The notes under the pieces: generated by a model
Told to the model about the DNA's origin: nothing
Seen by the model: the letters and a program-made list of their open reading frames with translations, nothing else
Database searches by the model: none
Position numbers and translations under genes: made by a program
Source: DAOVQB01 sp023128935
GTDB taxonomy: Bacteria; Eisenbacteria; RBG-16-71-46; CAIMUX01; WJJG01
DNA: 11,384 nucleotides
Assembly: GCA_030628905.1 (NCBI GenBank)
Contig: DAOVQB010000145.1
Span: 1-11,384 of the forward strand
Reading direction: 5' to 3'
Part shown: one piece after another, positions 6,538-11,384 of the stretch
Position numbering within the stretch: position 1 is the first letter of the stretch
How the letters are laid out: the number at the start of each line of letters is the position of its first letter

Positions 6538-8139
6538 CTACTCATCAGTGGTAGGGATCCGCTCATGGATCGTCCTGCCCGACCAGATGACATTGAAGTC
6601 AAACTTACCCATTCCAGGCTGGCTTGCCGAGGGGCAGACCCGGTTCTCACAATTGAGCACTGTGCAGAGCCGGCAGGTCACCCCACACTCCACCGGCGGA
6701 TTGGTGAAATTCCTTGCATAGACGACCCTGGTTGCGTCCCGAGCTTGGACGCCAATCGTGAGGCTGTAAACAAGCGGTGCCGATCCAAACGACATCGAAG
6801 GCGCGCGGACCGATCTCCCGACACAGAAGAACGTCTGCCCCCCCAAGTCTGGGAATACGCTGTATTGACGAAAGACGCTCCCAGGAAGAGCGATGAGGCT
6901 TCGTGCGGATGCCCAGCGACCGCAGACCCGCATGTAGAGCGGCGCGAACTGAAGCCCCGAGTAGCTGCTGCGCTTGAGCACGACTCCGCGCCAGTCCATC
7001 TTAATGAAATGAACTGGCAGGCCTGACTCGAGTTGGCTGATGCGGTTGAGGATGGTTTCCCAGGAAACGCCCAGAGCAGCCCCTAGGTAGTCGACATCGT
7101 ATGCATTGGATTCAGCTAGCTTGACAAAGCGCTCACTTGGGAGGGTAAAGAGACCCGTGGCCCATTGCCCCGACAACGAGCGAAAGATGAGCCAGATGAT
7201 GTCCTGCTCAAGCTGTTCTCTCTCTGCCGGGTCAGCAGCGGCCTGTGGGAAGTTCTCCTCCACCCAGCTGGTTGCGAATCGCCCGACCTCATCCTGACCC
7301 GCGGAACCGAAGAGCCGGTTCATCCGGAGATGGCCCACCACGCGGCCGAGTTCAAAGGGATACTGATCGGGGTGCAACGCGGTCGTGACTCTGGCTCGCT
7401 TCTTGTCCTTGAGGGTAAGAAGCCAGCGCAACCCCTCCCACCTTCCTCTGCCCGACCGCGGAGATGTCTGCTGCGTCCTCTCGATGCTGACATCCTCCTT
7501 CTTCAGGATGTCCTGCAGCACCTCCATCGGCGTGCTGTGTTTCCTGCGCTCATCAGCATGCACGCGACGGATATCTCTCTCGACCTCTCGCATGAAATGC
7601 CGCATCTTGCGGTCCACCTGGAAGGCTTCGACCGCTGACTGAACCAACGATTCCCGAGCCGCATCGGTATGAGCCATGGCCAACTGCGCCGCCCGCGCGC
7701 GTGACGAGCGGATCTCATCGGTCATCTTGAGGAAGGCGCCAGCCAAGACTTGGTCTCCCGCAGCTGCTGCAAAAAGGCGATCGCGCTGCGCGACTGTGAA
7801 CTCAATGCCTAGTTCAGACAGGTCGGTGATTCCCTCCTGAAGCCGTATCTCGCGAATGTCCAGCTCACGCGTCCAATGCTCGACCATTGCCTCAGTGATA
7901 CCCTGCGTTCGGAGGGCAGCCGATAGGATCCGCTGTATTGTCCTCACGCTCGGCATGCGGTGGAGATTGAGGTAGGCGCTCAGGTTGGAAACAGCCATCC
8001 CAGCAGAGGCAGCCAGTTCCTTTTGGCGACGTCCGGTTCGACTGAGGTGAGAGTGCAGGCCACGAGCGATTCCGCGCCACTCCTCGGGGGTGATGGCTTG
8101 AATGAAGGCCTCCGATGGATTCGGTATATGTTGCGGCAT
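6538..8139 (-). CDS. XRE-family transcriptional regulator, ScfR/RamB-like (DUF2083 C-terminus)
   Basis: 533 residues from ATG 8139. Residues ~35-72 (RRQKELAASAGMAVSNLSAYLN ...) form an XRE helix-turn-helix. Residues ~100-225 are highly charged and helical, an extra linker relative to usual family members (~470 aa, from memory). Residues ~255-370 resemble the ImmA/IrrE-like core of short-chain fatty acyl regulators, but where HExxH would fall the sequence is ELGRVVGHL, so no zinc protease site is present. Residues ~372-512 match DUF2083: GLPVHFIKMDWRGVVLKR, FFCVGRSV, then C489-x2-C492-x4-C497-x2-R, the typical C..C....C..R signature, with further C485 and C502. ScfR/RamB proteins sense acyl-CoA or related metabolites and control acetate, propionate or glyoxylate genes; none is adjacent here. 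The frame stays open upstream to 8550, but that stretch is AT-rich and lacks protein character, and ATG 8139 has GGAAAGGAAA upstream. Confidence 0.85.
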   Translation of the reverse strand: MPQHIPNPSEAFIQAITPEEWRGIARGLHSHLSRTGRRQKELAASAGMAVSNLSAYLNLHRMPSVRTIQRILSAALRTQGITEAMVEHWTRELDIREIRLQEGITDLSELGIEFTVAQRDRLFAAAAGDQVLAGAFLKMTDEIRSSRARAAQLAMAHTDAARESLVQSAVEAFQVDRKMRHFMREVERDIRRVHADERRKHSTPMEVLQDILKKEDVSIERTQQTSPRSGRGRWEGLRWLLTLKDKKRARVTTALHPDQYPFELGRVVGHLRMNRLFGSAGQDEVGRFATSWVEENFPQAAADPAEREQLEQDIIWLIFRSLSGQWATGLFTLPSERFVKLAESNAYDVDYLGAALGVSWETILNRISQLESGLPVHFIKMDWRGVVLKRSSYSGLQFAPLYMRVCGRWASARSLIALPGSVFRQYSVFPDLGGQTFFCVGRSVRAPSMSFGSAPLVYSLTIGVQARDATRVVYARNFTNPPVECGVTCRLCTVLNCENRVCPSASQPGMGKFDFNVIWSGRTIHERIPTTDE

Positions 8140-8145
8140 GGCCAA

Positions 8146-8156
8146 TTTCCTTTCCC
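8146..8156 (-). promoter_or_regulatory. Ribosome site deciding the ScfR-like start
   Basis: GGGAAAGGAAA on the minus strand, six bases before ATG 8139. It supports 8139 over in-frame starts as far upstream as 8550, which would add 137 residues of unlikely composition. Confidence 0.65.
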
Positions 8157-8182
8157 TGCTGCTTTGATAAATCGTGATAACA

Positions 8183-8320
8183 ATATCATCTTGTCGCGGA
8201 CATATCACATCGTCAAGCAGAAATGATATATACATCTCATCTCGCCGAAAATACAGCAGATACAACCTTGTGGGCGAGATTGAATTATCTGGATATCCGT
8301 CTCGTAACTTCGATATCATC
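8183..8320 (-). promoter_or_regulatory. Putative operator/promoter region of the ScfR-like gene
   Basis: This AT-rich island contains four related words, given on the plus strand: ATATCATC (8183-8190), ATATCACATC (8202-8211), ATATATACATC (8226-8236) and GATATCATC (8312-8320). On the minus strand they read GATG followed by ATAT at variable distance. A TTGACG -35-like hexamer (8216-8211) sits among them, with only a poor -10 (CAAGAT) 17 bases on. The arrangement fits autoregulation by the regulator encoded directly downstream, which is usual for XRE proteins. Binding is inferred, not shown. Confidence 0.4.
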
Positions 8321-8685
8321 TGTATGCAGAGATGAAGGCGGGTAGTTATCAAGAGGCGCACAGGGCTGATCCGCCAGGCGGACGTGGTTTCGCCAGGCTG
8401 CAGAGAAGGGGGATCGGATGAGAGGACTCGAGTGGAGAGACTTCTACGAACTGGCGCAAGTCTCGATCTGTCGTGAGTGCAAGGTTGGCGGGAAAGCGCC
8501 TTGGCGCGGTAACACCAGCTGTCTCCAGGCTTGGCTCCGGTTTCATTCATCGAGGGGGATCATCTTGTCATGTCAGTCCTCCCGCCATCGGACAACCGGC
8601 CCCAGGATCGAGGATTCGCTCATGCTGGATCACACTCCCGCTGACCTCGTCGCGCCAGAAAAGCACTAGTAGCCCCTCCGCGGGT

Positions 8686-8702
8686 GGCTCCTGTCAGGAG
8701 CC
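8686..8702 (-). terminator. Perfect hairpin 39 bp after mobA
   Basis: GGCTCCTG and CAGGAGCC flank a single T, a perfect 8-bp inverted repeat usable as a 7-bp stem with a GTC/GAC loop. It lies just past the mobA stop in the direction of transcription, where a terminator is expected. No U-tract follows on the minus strand, so intrinsic termination is uncertain; it may instead act as a 3'-end stabiliser. Confidence 0.4.
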
Positions 8703-8740
8703 GCGTAATTCTGGGTCATAGCAGGGGGTGATCGCCACCA

Positions 8741-9394
8741 TCACTCGTGCAAACCGCTCTCCTCCTCTGTCGCAAGGAGTGAGAGATCTCCCCGCGTGTT
8801 GATATTCTCGAACACCCGTGGATCGATACCCGGCACAGCCCGCCATTCCTCCTCTGGAATCTCCCGAATGTCCACGCTTGAGAAGAGATGCACGACGCTT
8901 CTCTCTCCGCGTTCCAACACCGATTCAATTGCAGCAAGACAAGTCTTGCGGTAGAGAGCGTGCAGCGGTTCGTAGTGGGGCCGGTCAGCGCTGCCTACAG
9001 TGCGAACGGGCACAACGATCTCGTGATCACCCGCGACGCTCTGCATGTACAAGAAGAGCTCCCCTGAGAGGAACGGCATGTCGCATGCGCCTACGGCAAG
9101 GAGATCATGGCGAACGGCGGTCAGGCCAGCATGGATTCCCCCAAGCGGTCCTTGGCTTGGATGGATATCCTTGATGATCGGTCTCCCGAAGGAGCCATAG
9201 AGCTTGGGCTGATTAGCCGAGATCCAAACATCATCACTGACACAATCCAGGACCGCGAGAGCCCGCTCCACCAAGGTCCGTCCCCGGAAGAGAGCGAGGC
9301 CCTTCTCTCCTCTAAAGCGTTGCCCCCTTCCCCCCGCCAAGACGAGGGCCGACAGATCCTGTTTCTGATGCCGATCGGTCATTGCTCCCGCCAT
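8741..9394 (-). CDS. mobA: Molybdenum cofactor guanylyltransferase
   Basis: 217 residues, normal for MobA (about 195-215). It transfers GMP from GTP to molybdopterin, making the bis-MGD type cofactor for DMSO-reductase family enzymes in the cytoplasm. Visible motifs in order: nucleotide-binding LAGGRGQRFRGEKGL (19-33, Glu where many have Asp before the Lys), DIHPSQGPLGGIHAGL (76-91), metal-binding CDMPFL (104-109), EPLHALYRK (142-150) and C-terminal FENINTRGDL (195-204). The complete set indicates an active enzyme. ATG 9394 is used here; ATG 9382 (MTDRHQK) has the closer GGGAG and is an equally possible start. No mobB, moeA or molybdoenzyme gene is in view. It lies 102 bp after the RND gene on the same strand. 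Confidence 0.92.
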   Translation of the reverse strand: MAGAMTDRHQKQDLSALVLAGGRGQRFRGEKGLALFRGRTLVERALAVLDCVSDDVWISANQPKLYGSFGRPIIKDIHPSQGPLGGIHAGLTAVRHDLLAVGACDMPFLSGELFLYMQSVAGDHEIVVPVRTVGSADRPHYEPLHALYRKTCLAAIESVLERGERSVVHLFSSVDIREIPEEEWRAVPGIDPRVFENINTRGDLSLLATEEESGLHE

Positions 9395-9418
9395 TCCAGG
9401 CCCCCTTCGCTCACCTTA

Positions 9419-9434
9419 GGGCTGGCGCCAGCCC
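9419..9434. repeat. 16-bp perfect palindrome between RND gene and mobA
   Basis: GGGCTGGCGCCAGCCC is fully self-complementary and can form a 6-bp stem with a GCGC loop. It extends by one more A-T pair outward. It sits 63-78 bp after the RND stop and 25 bp before ATG 9394 of mobA. It could be an RND terminator (no U-run follows), an operator for mobA, or an mRNA-end hairpin. Confidence 0.55.
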
Positions 9435-9488
9435 TTACACGACACACCGGGCATCCTCATCCTTACACGACACACCGGGCATCCTCAT
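9433..9488. repeat. Perfect 28-bp tandem duplication
   Basis: Two identical 28-base copies stand head to tail at 9433-9460 and 9461-9488. Each starts CCTTACACGACACACC and ends GCATCCTCAT. The first copy overlaps the neighbouring palindrome by two bases and the second ends eight bases from the RND stop codon. Perfect identity implies a recent duplication or gene conversion. With only two copies this is not a CRISPR array, and there is no spacer between them. Confidence 0.85.
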
Positions 9489-9496
9489 CACTGCCG

Positions 9497-11384
9497 TCAG
9501 TCATCGCCGACGAGCGGCTTGCCCGCCCTCAGCTTGATGTCGTCCACAATAGAGAGCGCGCACGGGATGACCACGAGCGTGAGCACCGTTGAGAAAAGCA
9601 AGCCCCACGTGATCGTGCTGGCCAAGGGGCGCCAGATCCCGGAGGAGCCACCTATCCCTATGACGGTCGGTAGGAGTCCGCCGATCGTCGTGACTGAGGT
9701 CAGGATGATCGGCCTTAGACGCTGCTTGCCTCCAGCTATGATCGATCCCCAGCGGTCCGCTCCCGCTCGGCGAGCATTATTAATGAAGGACACCAGGACG
9801 ATCGAGTCATTGACGACAATACCCGCGAGCGCGACCACGCCAAAGAGCGTAACGATGCCAAACCTGTCTCCCGTAATCAGGAGGCCCACCATTGCACCGA
9901 TAAAGGCAAACGGTACTGTGCCAAGGATAACGAGCGGCTGGACATAGGAGCGAAACTGCGTGCCGAGGATCAGATAGGTGAGAATAATGCCGATTGCGAA
10001 GAGCTGCGCAATGTTGTTAAACGCCTCGGTGAATTCCTCGAACTCCCCCCCGATCTCGAAGCGCACGTCCCGGTAGCGCCGCGCAATTTCATCGAAGTGG
10101 AGCTCCGCGGATCCCACCGCACGGTCGACTGATGTAACTGATTCGTCAATATCGGCAGTGACCATGATGATCCGATCGAGGTTCCGGTGATTGATCGCAG
10201 AGGCACCCTCTTGAACTGTAATCTCTGCCACATCCTCCAGCGGGATGGCGACCCCATGTATGTTGGTCAGCCGCAGATCCCTGACAGCTTCCACGGAGTT
10301 TTTCCTCATCCCTTGCAGCTTGACGATCACATCTACGTCTTCATTCCCATCCCGGAATGTCGTGGCGGTCAGTCCACCAATCGCGGTCCTCAGTTCCAGA
10401 GAGATCTTCTGCGGACTGAGGCCATGGAGAGCCGCTCGCTCCTCGTCTATCTTGACGCTGATCTCCTGCTTCCCCACGGGATAATCATCCTGAATATCCC
10501 GCACACCCGGGATGTCAGCCAAAGCCGCTTTTAAGTCGTTCGCAGCCCCTCGGAGTTCGTCGATGTACTTGCCGATGATGCGTAGACTGACCGGCTTGCC
10601 CGTTGGCGGTCCACCAGACGGCTTCTCGAATTCAAGTGACGTGATTCCGCTGATATCACGAGTGTCCCGCCGCAGCATATCGATGAGTTCGTCGATGCCG
10701 TGATCGCGGTCGTTCTCGTCGACCAAGCTGACCACAACCTGTCCCACGCTCTTACGAGTAATCCACTGGTCATTCCCCTGGAGGAGACCCGTATTGGCGA
10801 CCACGTGAACCACATCCTGTTCTGGAAGCTGGAGAGCACGCTCTTCGATCTTGCGGATAACCCGGTCGGTTTCATCAAGGGAAGTCCCCTCGGGTAGCCT
10901 GACCAGGACACTGAAGAACCCGAGATCCTCTTGCCCGAACATCTGCACGCCAACTAGCGGAACCGCTGCCACCGCCCCCAGAAGCACGAGGAAGATCGCT
11001 ACAAGCAGAAGGTACCGGCGGCGCAGCGCAATCCCCAGTATGCGTTCGTACTTCGCGCGCAGCCAAACATAGAAACCGAACTCCGGCTTCTGGTGCTGCG
11101 TCGAGCGTCCTGTCCAATCATTAATGTGCACCGGCAGCATGACGGTCGCCTCAAAGAGCGAAGCCAGTAGCGCGAGGCTTACAACCATCGGGACAACTCG
11201 CATGAACTTACCGATGATCCCAGGTAGCAGCATGAGTGGCACGAACGCCGCAATGGTAGTCAGGATACCGGAGGTCACTGGGCCCAGCACTTCTTCAGAG
11301 CCATCGATGACTGCGGCCTTGAGCGATTTGCCCCGCTGGCGGTGCGAATACACGTTCTCCAGGACGATAATGGCATCGTCAACA
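9497..11384 (-). CDS. RND efflux permease, AcrB/ACR_tran family (N-terminus beyond window)
   Basis: 628 codons are visible before the stop; the frame stays open at the right edge, and full members are ~1030-1050 residues, so roughly the first 400 are missing. The visible part begins in TM4 with VDDAIIVLENV, holding the paired proton-relay Asp (AcrB D407/D408 positions). Then follow TM5 (ILTTIAAFVPLMLLPGIIG), TM6 and TM7 (YLLLVAIFLVLLGAV). Next comes the large second periplasmic loop with GPPTGKPVSLRI, then TM8-TM12 (LFAIGIILTYLILGTQFRSY, VILGTVPFAFIGAMVGLL, LAGIVVNDSIVLVSFINN, TSVTTIGGLLPTVIGI, STVLTLVVIPCAL). At the AcrB K940 position an Asn is present, followed by Asp. It is expected to work as an inner-membrane proton-driven trimer with a periplasmic adaptor and an outer-membrane channel, whose genes would lie upstream. 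The substrate cannot be told; heavy-metal type (CzcA) motifs are not evident. Confidence 0.92.
   Translation of the reverse strand, partial: VDDAIIVLENVYSHRQRGKSLKAAVIDGSEEVLGPVTSGILTTIAAFVPLMLLPGIIGKFMRVVPMVVSLALLASLFEATVMLPVHINDWTGRSTQHQKPEFGFYVWLRAKYERILGIALRRRYLLLVAIFLVLLGAVAAVPLVGVQMFGQEDLGFFSVLVRLPEGTSLDETDRVIRKIEERALQLPEQDVVHVVANTGLLQGNDQWITRKSVGQVVVSLVDENDRDHGIDELIDMLRRDTRDISGITSLEFEKPSGGPPTGKPVSLRIIGKYIDELRGAANDLKAALADIPGVRDIQDDYPVGKQEISVKIDEERAALHGLSPQKISLELRTAIGGLTATTFRDGNEDVDVIVKLQGMRKNSVEAVRDLRLTNIHGVAIPLEDVAEITVQEGASAINHRNLDRIIMVTADIDESVTSVDRAVGSAELHFDEIARRYRDVRFEIGGEFEEFTEAFNNIAQLFAIGIILTYLILGTQFRSYVQPLVILGTVPFAFIGAMVGLLITGDRFGIVTLFGVVALAGIVVNDSIVLVSFINNARRAGADRWGSIIAGGKQRLRPIILTSVTTIGGLLPTVIGIGGSSGIWRPLASTITWGLLFSTVLTLVVIPCALSIVDDIKLRAGKPLVGDD

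Larger units (their letters stand above)
8140..8740. other. 600-bp intergenic region between ScfR-like gene and mobA
   Basis: The left third (8140-8340) is AT-rich and holds the motifs described for the regulator promoter. The middle (8341-8670) has a 13-bp palindrome TCCGCCAGGCGGA (8370-8382). A weak 83-codon plus-strand frame begins at 8418 behind GGGGG, with no recognisable product, so I do not call it. The right end carries the hairpin after mobA. No tRNA or other structured RNA is recognised. Confidence 0.6.

Noticed and set aside
8140..8550. N-terminal extension of the ScfR-like protein to ATG 8550
   Set aside because: The extension covers the AT-rich promoter-like DNA and is not protein-like; ATG 8139 has a ribosome site and gives the normal distance to the HTH.
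8418..8669. Plus-strand 83-codon frame preceded by GGGGG
   Set aside because: The ribosome site is passable, but the peptide has no recognisable family and lies in a region better explained as regulatory.
9433..9488. CRISPR-like array
   Set aside because: There are only two copies, directly adjacent with no spacer, and no cas genes.

Overview
All six supportable genes in this window are on the minus strand, so transcription runs right to left. The DNA is GC-rich and protein-dense, with no rRNA, tRNA, transposase, integrase or CRISPR array that I can see. A Tat-exported protein carrying a FlgD/type IX-like C-terminal Ig module, together with a large Ser/Thr kinase-ATPase-TPR regulator, suggests an uncultured or environmental Gram-negative of the FCB or Eisenbacteria-like type. 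That placement is inference. The RND pump independently supports a Gram-negative envelope.

Layout from right (upstream) to left. (1) 9497 to the right edge: C-terminal ~60% of an RND efflux permease, entering the window at its fourth membrane helix. (2) 9395-9496: a 16-bp palindrome followed by a perfect 28-bp tandem duplication. (3) 8741-9394: a stand-alone mobA (molybdenum cofactor guanylyltransferase). (4) 8140-8740: a 600-bp non-coding block with hairpins and, nearest the next gene, an AT-rich stretch holding four ATAT...CATC motifs. (5) 6538-8139: an XRE-family regulator of the ScfR/RamB type with a degenerate ImmA/IrrE-like middle and a Cys-rich end. (6) 5721-6537: about 0.8 kb with no convincing gene, but with three AAACCGT iterons at 11-bp spacing and a dense cluster of GATC palindromes. 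(7) 5376-5720: a one-domain cupin. (8) 3811-5190: a Tat-exported DUF362 protein with a FlgD-like C-terminal module. (9) 3707 to the left edge: at least 1235 residues of a protein kinase-AAA ATPase-TPR protein ending, at the edge, in tandem DVQG pentapeptides encoded by 15-bp repeats.

Functional reading: cupin, DUF362 and kinase could be co-transcribed, with an extra promoter possible ahead of DUF362. The ScfR-like regulator stands alone with what look like its own operators. RND and mobA are neighbours without obvious functional connection. I see no clearly defined new multi-gene system. The most unusual items are the pentapeptide tail on the signalling protein, the Tat plus sorting-domain DUF362 architecture, and the repeat-rich intergenic regions on either side of the regulator gene.
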